Counted from the stretch's first letter, positions 16,039 through 24,755 are shown. The stretch is 54,263 nt of DNA from a bacterium (GCA_015485355.1 WFTQ01000089.1:1-54263); one strand, 5' to 3'. The notes: generated by a model from the letters alone, not told the origin. A program made the numbers and translations.

Positions 16039-17997
16039 ATGAGTAAAAGCATATATTTCGAGTCCATGTTTTTAGGCCCAAAGGCCGAGAACGCCGAGGA
16101 GTTCGAAAAATTGATGCTGGAGGTCTTTCGAGATCATGTCTTCTGGCGGCGCAATTTTCATCCCGATGATCCTTTCGGCATCACCGAACGGGATAAAGCT
16201 CACCCCGATTACGCCCGGACATTAGCAAAATTCAAAGAAGAGCTCTATCGGTTGCTGGGATTGTTAAAAAACTCCTCCCAACCCTTTCCCAGCCCCCGCT
16301 ACCTGGGCCACATGGCTTCCGATCTCCTCATCCCGGGACTTCTGGGGTATATCGCCACCTTGTTTTACAATCCCAACAATGTGGCTTTCGAAGCTTCCCC
16401 GGCCACCACACAGCTGGAGCTGGAAGTGGGCCGACAACTGGCCCGCTTGATGGGATTTGATCCCCAACAGGCGTGGGGACACATCACCTCTGGTGGCACA
16501 ACCGCCAATTACGAGGCCCTCTGGGTTGCCCGCAATTTAAAAGATTTCCCTCTGGCCGTTAAACGATTTCTTTTAACCGGTCACTTCCCCACAAACCGGT
16601 TCGATCCGTATGCCGAAAAGGTGTTTCAGAAATCCCGGTTTGTGGAGGTTACCGACAGAGAGCTTCTGATCTCGGCAAACCCCATGGACGTTTTCGACCT
16701 GTTTTACGAATGGCTGGAAGAGCTGGACGACCAGAACTCCCGCAAAGTGCAGGACGGCATTTACCACCATCATATCAGTCATCTGGGGCTGGGTGAGGGG
16801 AACCTGGGCAAAGTATTGGTTGCCTCCAGTATGCACTATTCCTGGAAAAAGGGGGTCGAAATTTTAGGGCTGGGGCGTCAGGCACTGGAGGTGATCGAAG
16901 TGGATGCGCACTATCGAATCGACATCGCCAAATTGAAGGATCGGTTGGTCTCCTTGCACCGGGAAGGGATTCCTGTTCTGGCGGTGATCGGCATAGCAGG
17001 CTCCACGGAAGAGGGGGCCGTGGATGCGGTGGATCAGATTGTGGAATTGCGCAGCTGGGCCAGACAGGAGTTGCGCCAGGATTTTTACATCCATGTGGAT
17101 GCGGCCTATGGCGGTTACGCGCGCACCCTTTTCCTGAATGAGGACAACGAATTTGAATCTTACGAAACAATACGCCAAGATTTAACCGAAAGCGATATTG
17201 TCTCCCACTGGCCCAGCAAAGCGGTGTTTCATGCCTTTCGGGCACTGTCTTTGGTCGATTCCATAACCGTCGATCCCCATAAGTTAGGCTACATCCCCTA
17301 TCCCAGCGGGGCCGTGGTCTTCCGAGACGGTCGACTCAAAGATCTGATTGCCTGCTTTGCCCCCTATGTGTTCCGGGAATCCGGCGGTTCGGGAACGGAT
17401 CCCTTCATCGGCATGTACATCCTGGAAGGTTCCAAGCCCGGGGCGGCGGCCGCGGCCACTTATCTGGCCCACAAGGTGGTTCCGCTGAACCGGTACGGCT
17501 ATGGTACCTTCATCGGCGAAAGTATCGAAGGCGCTTTGCGCTTTTATCGCGCCATCAATTCGTTTCAACTCGCTTACCAACAGTACCGGGTGATTGGACA
17601 GGCCATTTCGGAACCCGATCTCAACATTGTTTGCTACGCTTTCAACTATGCCCATAAGGGCCGGTGGAACCCTTCGGTGCAACAGATGAACGTGTTCAAT
17701 CAATTCATCAAAGATCGGTTTAAGTTCCGGGTGGGTAAACCCATCCATTCCACCGATTTTATCCTCTCTTCCACCGAATTGAATCATGCCATTTATCGAG
17801 AGGCCCCTCGTGCCTTCTTGAAAGCGCTGGGAGCCTCCTTCGAAGAATATCGGCGGGGCGCCGATATCTTTTTACTGAGAAGCTGTATCCTGACGCCCTA
17901 TTTGACCATGGATTACATTGAGGAAGACTATTTGACCCGATTCATCCGTCAACTGGAAGAAGTTATCAAGGAGTTTCTGGATCGACTGGAAGCATAG
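16039..17997 (+). CDS. PLP-dependent group II amino acid decarboxylase, tyrosine decarboxylase-like, 652 aa
   Basis: A fold-type I decarboxylase removing the alpha-carboxyl of an amino acid to give an amine. The cofactor lysine is K415 in S-I-T-V-D-P-H-K-L-G-Y, and D354 in H-V-D-A-A-Y-G-G-Y contacts the pyridine nitrogen. T-S-G-G-T-T-A-N-Y-E-A near residue 153 is the phosphate-binding region. The length (~650) and the H-K-L-G-Y-I-P-Y-P-S-G form match bacterial tyrosine decarboxylases rather than the ~465-residue GadB. Substrate (Tyr, Glu or Asp) cannot be fixed from sequence. No amine antiporter is adjacent. Good GGAGTGG ribosome site. Confidence 0.85.
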   Translation: MSKSIYFESMFLGPKAENAEEFEKLMLEVFRDHVFWRRNFHPDDPFGITERDKAHPDYARTLAKFKEELYRLLGLLKNSSQPFPSPRYLGHMASDLLIPGLLGYIATLFYNPNNVAFEASPATTQLELEVGRQLARLMGFDPQQAWGHITSGGTTANYEALWVARNLKDFPLAVKRFLLTGHFPTNRFDPYAEKVFQKSRFVEVTDRELLISANPMDVFDLFYEWLEELDDQNSRKVQDGIYHHHISHLGLGEGNLGKVLVASSMHYSWKKGVEILGLGRQALEVIEVDAHYRIDIAKLKDRLVSLHREGIPVLAVIGIAGSTEEGAVDAVDQIVELRSWARQELRQDFYIHVDAAYGGYARTLFLNEDNEFESYETIRQDLTESDIVSHWPSKAVFHAFRALSLVDSITVDPHKLGYIPYPSGAVVFRDGRLKDLIACFAPYVFRESGGSGTDPFIGMYILEGSKPGAAAAATYLAHKVVPLNRYGYGTFIGESIEGALRFYRAINSFQLAYQQYRVIGQAISEPDLNIVCYAFNYAHKGRWNPSVQQMNVFNQFIKDRFKFRVGKPIHSTDFILSSTELNHAIYREAPRAFLKALGASFEEYRRGADIFLLRSCILTPYLTMDYIEEDYLTRFIRQLEEVIKEFLDRLEA

Positions 17998-18043
17998 GCC
18001 GAAACGTTCCGGGCCTTGACAATCGGCAACCGCCAGGGGGCAT

Positions 18044-18130
18044 TCAGCGATAAATCAGTGGCACCAGATCGTAACAGGTACTGGAGGTGGCCCATTCAAA
18101 GCGGCCGGGGAATAGCACCCACCCGCAAAC
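18044..18130 (-). pseudogene. displaced C-terminal end of the lipoprotein gene (other frame)
   Basis: In the frame shifted by one base from the lipoprotein, the sequence continues V-L-F-P-G-R-F-E-W-A-T-S-S-T-C-Y-D-L-V-P-L-I-Y-R before a stop at 18044. This is a natural-looking final pair of beta strands, whereas the lipoprotein frame ends abruptly in I-P-R-P-L at 18096. One lost base in the G/T run near 18120-18130 would explain both. Confidence 0.55.
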
Positions 18131-18608
18131 TATCCCCCGCCTCGGCCATAAAAGAAAAGGCCCGGATATAGCGCGCCCAGTTCTGGGAATCGATGGTGAC
18201 GGCGGCCATGTGCCGCACCGTGTCCGCTCCAATCAGCTGCAGCTCCACGGAACGATTGAACAGCGACTTGCGGGCCCACAAATCCAGCGTAACTCGTCGA
18301 ACTCCGCCACCGCCCGGAAGGGGAACCGTCTGATACACCACCGCAAGCTCCTGCCCGGGAGACCCATCCCCCGGTAAACAGACACTCCATTTCCCCCCAC
18401 CATCCGGCGCGCTGTTGTGGAACTGGAAACCGGGATAATTCGCCACCCGCCAGTAGTCTCCACTGGGCTTTCCATCCTCTCCGAACGAACTGTTTTGTAG
18501 TAAATTCCGACCCTCATCGACTGAGACTGCGGTGGTACGGGTGTCGCACCCGATCTGCAACCCCAGAATAAAAAGCACCATTCCGATCCTGAAAAGCGAC
18601 CGCCTCAT
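18096..18608 (-). CDS. lipoprotein with carbohydrate-binding-like beta-sandwich, apparently frameshifted near its end
   Basis: The start at 18608 gives a lipoprotein signal (M-R-R-S-L-F-R-I-G-M-V-L-F-I-L) with a lipobox ending at C21, preceded by GGGGGAG. The open frame continues upstream to 18674, but that part has no signal character. The mature part begins N-L-L-Q-N-S-S-F-G-E-D-G-K-P-S-G-D-Y-W and is predicted as a galactose-binding-like jelly roll such as CBM4/CenC domains. The intact protein would be about 188 residues and end at 18044 (see the separate entry). The frame break may be a true mutation or an assembly/sequencing error. The gene faces the decarboxylase convergently. Confidence 0.7.
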   Translation of the reverse strand: MRRSLFRIGMVLFILGLQIGCDTRTTAVSVDEGRNLLQNSSFGEDGKPSGDYWRVANYPGFQFHNSAPDGGGKWSVCLPGDGSPGQELAVVYQTVPLPGGGGVRRVTLDLWARKSLFNRSVELQLIGADTVRHMAAVTIDSQNWARYIRAFSFMAEAGDSLRVGAIPRPL

Positions 18609-18847
18609 TTTTTCTCCCCCTTCCGTTAAGCGTGCCTTTATCTCCATGCAGGTCCCCGGAACCACTGCCCACAACCGACGGTACTTCCGTTGAATTCGGG
18701 TTTCATCGGGATAGTTTCCCGATCGGGGAAGCGAAACCCAAAAATAATGAATATTTTTATTTTAACATGAAAAGAATTAAATTTCATGGTTATCAAAAGG
18801 TTAGCTGATAAAAGACGGTGGAATGAGGGAACAAGGAATCGATAACG

Positions 18848-19627
18848 ATGGCGAGGTATGAAGACAAAGAGATGCCCCTTCTGGAACATCTGGAAGAATT
18901 GCGGCAGCGCATCATCCGCTCCTTGATTGCTATGGGAATCGGCATGGTCATCTGTCTGATCTTTGCCAAGAAGATTCTGCAGGTGCTTTTGTATCCCACC
19001 ACACAACTGGATCATCCGTTTTCTTTACAGGTTTTGAAAGTGCAAGGCATGTTTCTGGTTACCCTGGAAGTTGGATTATTCGGAGGCATCATATTAAGCT
19101 TGCCCTACATTTTGCATCAGTTCTGGTTGTTTATCGCTCCGGGATTACTGGAGCACGAACGGCGGTATTTTCCTCGGTTATTGTTCTCTTCCACCACACT
19201 ATTCATCGCCGGGGTAGCGTTCGCCTATTTTGTGGTTTTACCGTTTGCCCTGAATTTTTTTATTGGTTTAGCCCCCCCGGAGATCCGAGCCAACATCGCC
19301 ATCGACTTTTATATTGGGTTTGCCATCCGTCTGCTGGTTATCTTTGGGGTTATTTTCGAACTACCGGTCATCAGCTATTTTTTTAGCAAGATCGGATTGC
19401 TAACGCCGGTTCTTATGCGCCGCTATCGGCGTCATGCCGTGGTGGCCATCTTTGTGCTGGCTGCCCTGCTGACCCCTCCGGACATCATCACTCAGGTGAT
19501 GCTGGGCGTTCCCCTGATCCTTTTATACGAAGTATCCATCTGGATTTCCCAGCTGGTTGTGAACAAAAAATTGAAAGAAGCCGAAGCGCAGAAGGCGGAA
19601 GAAGCCGCCAAAACCCCGGAAGTGTAA
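18848..19627 (+). CDS. tatC: Sec-independent protein translocase TatC, 259 aa
   Basis: The membrane receptor of the twin-arginine pathway, which exports folded proteins. The signature M-P-L-L-E-H-L-E-E-L-R-Q-R-I at residues 9-22 is the cytoplasmic signal-peptide-binding segment. Six hydrophobic segments follow, including the F-I-A-P-G-L-L-E-H-E-R-R-Y-F loop. A Lys/Glu/Ala-rich cytoplasmic tail ends the protein. TatA/B are not in the window. Only 17 nt separate it from the polyprenyl synthase gene downstream. An AAGGAA lies 9 nt before the ATG. Confidence 0.97.
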   Translation: MARYEDKEMPLLEHLEELRQRIIRSLIAMGIGMVICLIFAKKILQVLLYPTTQLDHPFSLQVLKVQGMFLVTLEVGLFGGIILSLPYILHQFWLFIAPGLLEHERRYFPRLLFSSTTLFIAGVAFAYFVVLPFALNFFIGLAPPEIRANIAIDFYIGFAIRLLVIFGVIFELPVISYFFSKIGLLTPVLMRRYRRHAVVAIFVLAALLTPPDIITQVMLGVPLILLYEVSIWISQLVVNKKLKEAEAQKAEEAAKTPEV

Positions 19628-19644
19628 ACAAACGTGCGGGACCT

Positions 19645-20646
19645 ATGGACAATCAGGAAATTACCGGTATGAAAGGCCAGTTAAAAACAATCTTCCATCC
19701 CTTTAAAACCGACCTGAAAGCATTCGACCGTCACTTCAAGCGCCTGATGAGCTCCAATGTGCGGATCGTAGACGCCATCGCTAAGTATCTGGTCATTCAC
19801 AAGGGAAAGCAATTTCGTCCGGCTCTACTGTTAGTCTCCGCCCGGGCCAGTGGAGAACCTCGGGAAGCGACCTATGTGACTGCGGTAGTGGTGGAGCTGT
19901 TGCACACCGCCACCCTCATCCACGACGACGTCGTAGACAATGCGGAGTTGCGCCGGGGTTTTCCCACCATTCACAAAATCTGGAAAAGCAAGGCGGCCAT
20001 CCTTATGGGGGATTACCTGTTGGCCAAATCTTTGATTGCGGCCACTGAAACGGGTAATTTGGAAATCATGAACATCATCGCCACCGTGGCCAAACGGATG
20101 AGCAAGGGAGAACTGTTGCAATTTCAGAAGTCGCGCAATCTGGACATCACGGAAACAGAATATTTCCAGATGATTTCGGACAAAACGGCCTCGCTGATAT
20201 CGGCCTGTTGCGAACTGGGCGCCGTGACCGTGGAAGCCCCCCTGGATTATCGGGAACGATTAAAGCGCTACGGCGAATATCTGGGCATCGCCTTCCAGAT
20301 CAAAGACGATATGCTGGACTATGAGGGCAGCATCGGGATTCTGGGAAAACCTGTGGGACTGGATTTAAAGGAGAAAAAAATCACCCTCCCATTGCTTTAT
20401 GCGTTCAAAGATGCCTCGGGGCGATCGCGCAAACGAATCATCCGTACCTTAAAGAACGGGGCCGACAAAAAAGACATCATGAACATCGTCCGGTTCGTTA
20501 ATGAGTACGGAGGGCTGGAAAAAGCCCATCAAAAAGCGATGGAATATAAGGATCGGGCACTGGAGGCGCTGGAGGGATTGCCGGCCACCGCGGCACGGGA
20601 GGCTTTGGCCACGTTGGCCGAATTTGCCATTTCCCGAAACAAGTGA
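19645..20646 (+). CDS. long-chain polyprenyl diphosphate synthase, 333 aa
   Basis: Condenses isopentenyl diphosphate units onto an allylic primer to make the side chain of a quinone, or a related long isoprenoid. The two aspartate-rich metal-binding motifs are D-D-V-V-D (94-98) and D-D-M-L-D (221-225). The residue five before the first motif is A89, a small side chain that is characteristic of enzymes making C30 or longer products rather than FPP/GGPP. G-K-Q-F-R-P near 54-59 is also conserved. It is probably cotranscribed with tatC and the GT9 gene. The exact chain length is not decidable from sequence. Confidence 0.92.
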   Translation: MDNQEITGMKGQLKTIFHPFKTDLKAFDRHFKRLMSSNVRIVDAIAKYLVIHKGKQFRPALLLVSARASGEPREATYVTAVVVELLHTATLIHDDVVDNAELRRGFPTIHKIWKSKAAILMGDYLLAKSLIAATETGNLEIMNIIATVAKRMSKGELLQFQKSRNLDITETEYFQMISDKTASLISACCELGAVTVEAPLDYRERLKRYGEYLGIAFQIKDDMLDYEGSIGILGKPVGLDLKEKKITLPLLYAFKDASGRSRKRIIRTLKNGADKKDIMNIVRFVNEYGGLEKAHQKAMEYKDRALEALEGLPATAAREALATLAEFAISRNK

Positions 20647-20721
20647 CGCCCTCTGTTTCAGCACCACGCTCCCTATGGCGGTTACCCGTTCCTCGGTATT
20701 CACAAAATTCCAGCGGACCAT

Positions 20722-21783
20722 ATGACCCGACACCCTCCCCGGAAAATCCTGATCATCCGCATGAGCTCCATCGGGGACATCGTTTTAACCTCTCCGCTCA
20801 TCCGTGCATTACGGCAACGATTCCCCGGGGCCGATATCGACTTTCTGGTACGGTCGGAGTTTGCCGAACTGGTACGCCACAACCCTTACCTTTCGAACAT
20901 CCTGATCTATTCTCCCGCCACGGGATGGGCCGGTTTACATCGACTTCGGCGGCAAATCCGCGCCGCCAATTACGATGTGATCCTGGACGTCCATCGCAAC
21001 TGGCGTAGCCTTTATCTGCGCCGGGGGCTTCCAACGCTGGCCGTTCGCAAATACTATTTGCGACGATGGTTCCTGGTGTACACGACCATCAATCGGTACG
21101 CCGGACGGAGCCGTCTGTCTCAATCGGTGGCCGAACGCTATCTGCAAACGGCCCAACCGTTGGGCATCGATACCAGCGATCTTTCGTTGGACTGTTTCCT
21201 GCCCGAAGATGTGGAAAAGCGAATCGCCGACCGCTGGAAAGCCTGGTATTCCCGCGGAGTTCGCGTCTTAATGGCGCCAGGCAGCCGCCATTTCACCAAA
21301 CGCTGGCCCCCGGAATACTACGCCCGACTCATCGGACGACTGTTCCAGCGCTTGGGGTGGAAAACCCTGCTGATTGGCGGCGCGGAAGAGCAGGAATTGA
21401 CAAAAGCAATCATTCGCATGGCGCCTCCCAACGCCGCTTTTAACCTGGCGGGCGAGTGTAGCCTAATGGAGGCGGCTGCCTACATCCAACAGGCCACCCT
21501 GTTTGTGAGCAACGACTCCGGCCTGATGCATATGGCCGCAGCTTTCCGGAAACCCCAGGTCGCCATTTTCGGATCCACTACCCGGGAACTGGGATTTTTC
21601 CCCCTGAATCCGGAGGCCATCATCATTGAAAACGAGGGATTAAGCTGCCGGCCCTGTCATCACATCGGCCGATCCAGCTGCCCAAAATCGCATTTTCGAT
21701 GCATGCGAGAGCTGACCCCTGAACGGGTCTTCGGCACCATCCAGACCCACCTGCTGCCTCGCCTCCATCCATCCCGGAGGTAA
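20722..21783 (+). CDS. glycosyltransferase family 9 (LPS heptosyltransferase-like), 353 aa
   Basis: Transfers heptose from ADP-heptose to the inner LPS core on the cytoplasmic face of the inner membrane. The N-terminal K-I-L-I-I-R-M-S-S-I-G-D-I-V-L-T-S-P is the family start motif. The C-terminal half has M-A-P-G-S-R-H-F-T-K-R-W-P, F-V-S-N-D-S-G-L-M-H-M-A-A-A and F-G-S-T-T-R-E-L-G-F, which form the nucleotide-sugar site. It lies 75 nt after the polyprenyl synthase. Whether it is a WaaC- or WaaF-type enzyme is not clear. Confidence 0.88.
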   Translation: MTRHPPRKILIIRMSSIGDIVLTSPLIRALRQRFPGADIDFLVRSEFAELVRHNPYLSNILIYSPATGWAGLHRLRRQIRAANYDVILDVHRNWRSLYLRRGLPTLAVRKYYLRRWFLVYTTINRYAGRSRLSQSVAERYLQTAQPLGIDTSDLSLDCFLPEDVEKRIADRWKAWYSRGVRVLMAPGSRHFTKRWPPEYYARLIGRLFQRLGWKTLLIGGAEEQELTKAIIRMAPPNAAFNLAGECSLMEAAAYIQQATLFVSNDSGLMHMAAAFRKPQVAIFGSTTRELGFFPLNPEAIIIENEGLSCRPCHHIGRSSCPKSHFRCMRELTPERVFGTIQTHLLPRLHPSRR

Positions 21784-21907
21784 CCCCCCGTGAGGCAGGA
21801 GCCGAAAACGCTTCCAAAAAGCGACCTATCTTTTTAAAAATGCAGAAACTGAGCATCTTTTCCGGAATAGAATGGGGATGGAAAAAATGGCAAGGAGGTG
21901 AGCAGAC

Positions 21908-22669
21908 ATGAAGGTGCTGGCTCTGGCAAACTACCGGGGTGAAGACCGCGTTTTACCCGATTTGAAAAGGCTGGTGGAAGGTGAAAAAGTGGACTTCATC
22001 GTCTTTGCCGGCGGCATCGTAAAGGGCCCGGAACGGGTAAAAGCATTTGAGGATGCCGAGAAAGACAGACGGCCGGTTTCTTTGGAAAAAGAGTCCGATG
22101 AAGAAGCCGGCACCTGGAAAGACTACGAGCTCTTTTTCAAAGGGATGGGCGAACTGAAGGTCCCGGTGTTCTATATTCCGGGGAAATTTGACGCCCCCAT
22201 CGACCGTTACCTGCGGGAGGCCTTTAATTACGAGCTTGTTTACCCGCACATCCGCAACATTCACAAAAGCTTTTCCTTTTACCGAAATCACTATGAGCTG
22301 GTCGGCTTTGGCGGGGAGATTTCCGAAAAAACCCGGGAAGAACGGTTCCTTTTACAATATCCTCGCTGGGAAGTCGAGTATCATCTGAAAATCATTCGCG
22401 ACCTCCGTCCCATGGAGTTGATCATGGTATTTTATACCCCACCCTATGGCGGGAAACTGGATTTAAAAGAGGGCCGGCATACAGGCTCCGAAGTGGTCGA
22501 AGATTTTATTAAAACCTACGATCCCACGTTTGCCTTCGTGGGTTCCGGCAGCGAACAGGGCGAGGAGATCATCGGAACCACCCATGTGGTCAATCCGGGC
22601 GCTTTACGAGAGGGCCGGTATGCCCTACTCAATTTGCGCCGCCGGGAAATTCGATTCCAAACCCTATAA
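21908..22669 (+). CDS. metallophosphoesterase-fold protein lacking metal ligands, 253 aa
   Basis: The order of strands and motifs follows the calcineurin-like phosphoesterase fold, but each expected metal-binding position is replaced. The D-x-H position reads N8-Y-R. The G-D position reads G35-G36. G-N-H-D reads G92-K-F-D95. The mid-domain S-H-x-P-P reads Y176-T-P-P. The G-H-x-H position reads G212-S-G-S215. The structural V-V-N-P-G-A is kept at 227-232. A charged ~30-residue insertion (41-72) is unusual. It is therefore likely a non-catalytic binding or scaffold protein. A textbook AAGGAGGTGA precedes the ATG. Family assignment is my inference from motif order. Confidence 0.7.
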   Translation: MKVLALANYRGEDRVLPDLKRLVEGEKVDFIVFAGGIVKGPERVKAFEDAEKDRRPVSLEKESDEEAGTWKDYELFFKGMGELKVPVFYIPGKFDAPIDRYLREAFNYELVYPHIRNIHKSFSFYRNHYELVGFGGEISEKTREERFLLQYPRWEVEYHLKIIRDLRPMELIMVFYTPPYGGKLDLKEGRHTGSEVVEDFIKTYDPTFAFVGSGSEQGEEIIGTTHVVNPGALREGRYALLNLRRREIRFQTL

Positions 22670-22681
22670 TCCCAAACCTTG

Positions 22682-22733
22682 ATGGAATCGCTGCGAGGGG
22701 CGTTGCAGCCCCTCACTCTTCGAGCGTTTCCAT
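22682..22733 (+). terminator. two-tier stem-loop after the phosphoesterase-fold gene
   Basis: An outer stem ATGGAA-T-CGCT (22682-22692) pairs with AGCG-T-TTCCAT (22723-22733), 10 bp with one T-T mismatch. It encloses a perfect 7-bp hairpin GAGGGGC-GTTGCA-GCCCCTC (22695-22714). No T-tract follows. It may act as a terminator or a structured RNA. Confidence 0.5.
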
Positions 22734-22931
22734 AGAGCAACGATTTCTGCCGGAGTTCTTTTCCTTAAACAAGAGATCACCCCGCCTGAAGCCCTTCGCG
22801 GCAAAAAGGGGGTGACGACGACCGCCAATCAACCTTCCCACGCCCCTCCTTCACCCTGTCCGTTGCCGGGAACCGATATCCCCGCTTCCATTTCAAGCCC
22901 GGCGAACTGCGAGTGATTTTTCTTCACTGTA

Positions 22932-22958
22932 GATCCGGGGAACCTCGTTACCCGGATC
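22932..22958 (-). terminator. hairpin across the stop of the cysteine-hydrolase remnant
   Basis: GATCCGGG (22932-22939) pairs perfectly with CCCGGATC (22951-22958), loop 11 nt, and includes the last codons of the remnant. No clear T-tract follows, although AGTGA/TCACT nearby adds a second small stem. Confidence 0.35.
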
Positions 22959-23456
22959 CGCTCATCCACCGAATGAGTTCTGCCACCGGCAGATAAGGAA
23001 ACCGGGCTTCCACCCGCTTTTGCTGCCGGCGGAAAATGGTGGCGCTGGCATCGCTGGCCAGAAAGCAGCGGAACCCTTCCCGGGAAAGGCTCTTCATGGT
23101 TCGAGCCACACACTGATCCGTGGTAAATCCACAGAAAATAATCAGGCTTATGCCAGACTGTCTCAGTGTGGACAACAGGTTGCTTCCCCGGCAGGCGTCA
23201 AACCCATAGCGTCCTTTGATCACCACATCCGAGGGATGATAGATGCCCGGAGTAAACTCCGATTTCCAGGTACTGCGGTAAACCCCTTTAACAGACGGGG
23301 CAGTCAAGGCAGGCGCCGATAGGTGTGCCGGGAAGAAGGATCCACAATGAACGGCGCCTGAAACACGGCAACGCCTCGCTGAGGGGAAACGCGAAATCGG
23401 CGCGGCGGGGGAGCCGTTTTCCGGAAAACACGGTCCAAGTCGCCCGAACAACGGGA
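22948..23456 (-). pseudogene. remnant of an isochorismatase-like cysteine hydrolase
   Basis: The last ~95 residues, from S-E-F-T-P-G-I-Y-H-P-S-D-V-V-I-K-G, are clearly an isochorismatase-family hydrolase, with catalytic cysteine in C-G-F-T-T-D-Q-C-V-A-R-T-M. The part before it in this frame is nonsense-like (Pro/Ser/Cys-rich) and starts with a TTG overlapping the HD-GYP stop. In another frame, 23300-23400 encodes R-G-V-A-V-F-Q-A-P-F-I-V-D-P-S-S-R-H-T-Y-R-R-L-P, a TGA, then L-P-R-L-L-K-G, which fits the expected upstream strand. So at least one nonsense codon and one frameshift (in AAAGGGG near 23285) are present. The usual N-terminal D-x-Q nucleophile region is absent. The gene looks decayed. 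Confidence 0.65.
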
Positions 23457-24755
23457 TCAATATCGACGCTCATAATATTTATCAAACAAGGCCAACAGCT
23501 CTCGCTCGGCCGGGGCGAGATTCTCGGCACCGTCGCGCTTCCATTCTAATATACTTTTCAAGGGCACGGTGTAAAGTTTTTCGATCTCCTCCTCGTCCAG
23601 CTCCTGGAGCCGCTCCTGTTCCATGATCTCGATGAGGCGACCCGCGGGGATTAATTGAAAGGCCTGCACGCACCGGGGATCGAAGGCGGTTCCCGTTTCC
23701 TTCTCAATCAGCTGCCAGACCTTTTCCAGAGGCTCTCGATCGCGATATTGGCGGCGAGAGGTCAATGCATCGAAGACATCGGCCAGGCAAAGCATTCGCC
23801 CGCCGAATGGAATTTCCCCGTTCTTCAGTCCCGAGGGGTACCCCCTCCCGTCGATTCGCTCATGATGGGTGGCCGCGATTTCCGGTACGTTGCGCAATTT
23901 TTTATGAAAATAGATCTTGCTTAGAATCTCCCGGGTGATTTGAGGATGCGATTTGATCAGGGCATATTCTTCCTCGGTCAATTTGCCGGCTTTAAAAAGC
24001 ACCGATTCGGGAATACCCAGCTTGCCGATATCGTGCAGCAAGGCCGCGTACCGCAGCTCTTCGCGGGTATCCTCGTCCAGTCCCAGGGCATCGGAGAGGG
24101 CCAGGGTGTACAGCGTCACCCGGCGGGAATGCCCGGCGGTGATGTAGTCCCGGGCGTCCAGCGTGGTAGACAGGGTCTCGATAAAACTATTGAAACTCTT
24201 CACCTGATCTTCGTACAGCTGGGCATTCTCGATGGCGGTGGCGGCAATCTGGGAAATGGCCTCCAGCAATTCCTCATCCTGTTTGGTAAACGGGCCGTCG
24301 GTCTTGTTAAGCACCTGAAACACCCCGATAATGTCGTGCAGTTTATTGCGCAGGGGCATGGTCAGCATGCAACGGGTGCGGTAACCGGTTTTTTTATCGA
24401 TATCGGGATTGAAACGGGGGTCTTTATAGGCATCGGGGATGTTCAAAATTTCGCCCGTTTGGGCCACGTAACCGGCAATGCCCTTATCGGCCGGAAATCG
24501 AATTTGCTGGCCCTTTTTTAACCCCATCGCAACTATCGACCAGAGCTCGTTCGCTTCTTCATCCAGCAAAAACACGGAACAACGATCCGCATGCAGAATC
24601 TGAGCCACCTCCTCCATCATCTTCAACAACAGTTTGTCCAGAGAGAGCTCTTCCTGCAAACTCTGCGCAATGTGTAATAACACCTGGAGTCGCGCGTTTT
24701 CTTCTTCCAGCCGATGAAGCTTCTCCATCAAATCGATCTGGTTCACGCTGCTCAT
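23457..24755 (-). CDS. GAF plus HD-GYP domain protein, probable cyclic-di-GMP phosphodiesterase, 432 aa
   Basis: A short coiled coil (residues 5-30) leads into a GAF sensor domain (about 36-178) and an HD-GYP domain (about 185-375). The metal-binding residues H241-D242 lie in A-L-L-H-D-I-G-K-L-G-I-P, and H297-H298-E-R-I-D-G-R-G-Y-P (GYP at 305-307) is intact, so hydrolysis of cyclic-di-GMP is likely. There is no membrane segment, so it senses a cytoplasmic signal. The last ~60 residues are helical and acidic. The ATG overlaps the stop of the small membrane-protein gene and has GGAGGGAC upstream. Confidence 0.92.
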   Translation of the reverse strand: MSSVNQIDLMEKLHRLEEENARLQVLLHIAQSLQEELSLDKLLLKMMEEVAQILHADRCSVFLLDEEANELWSIVAMGLKKGQQIRFPADKGIAGYVAQTGEILNIPDAYKDPRFNPDIDKKTGYRTRCMLTMPLRNKLHDIIGVFQVLNKTDGPFTKQDEELLEAISQIAATAIENAQLYEDQVKSFNSFIETLSTTLDARDYITAGHSRRVTLYTLALSDALGLDEDTREELRYAALLHDIGKLGIPESVLFKAGKLTEEEYALIKSHPQITREILSKIYFHKKLRNVPEIAATHHERIDGRGYPSGLKNGEIPFGGRMLCLADVFDALTSRRQYRDREPLEKVWQLIEKETGTAFDPRCVQAFQLIPAGRLIEIMEQERLQELDEEEIEKLYTVPLKSILEWKRDGAENLAPAERELLALFDKYYERRY

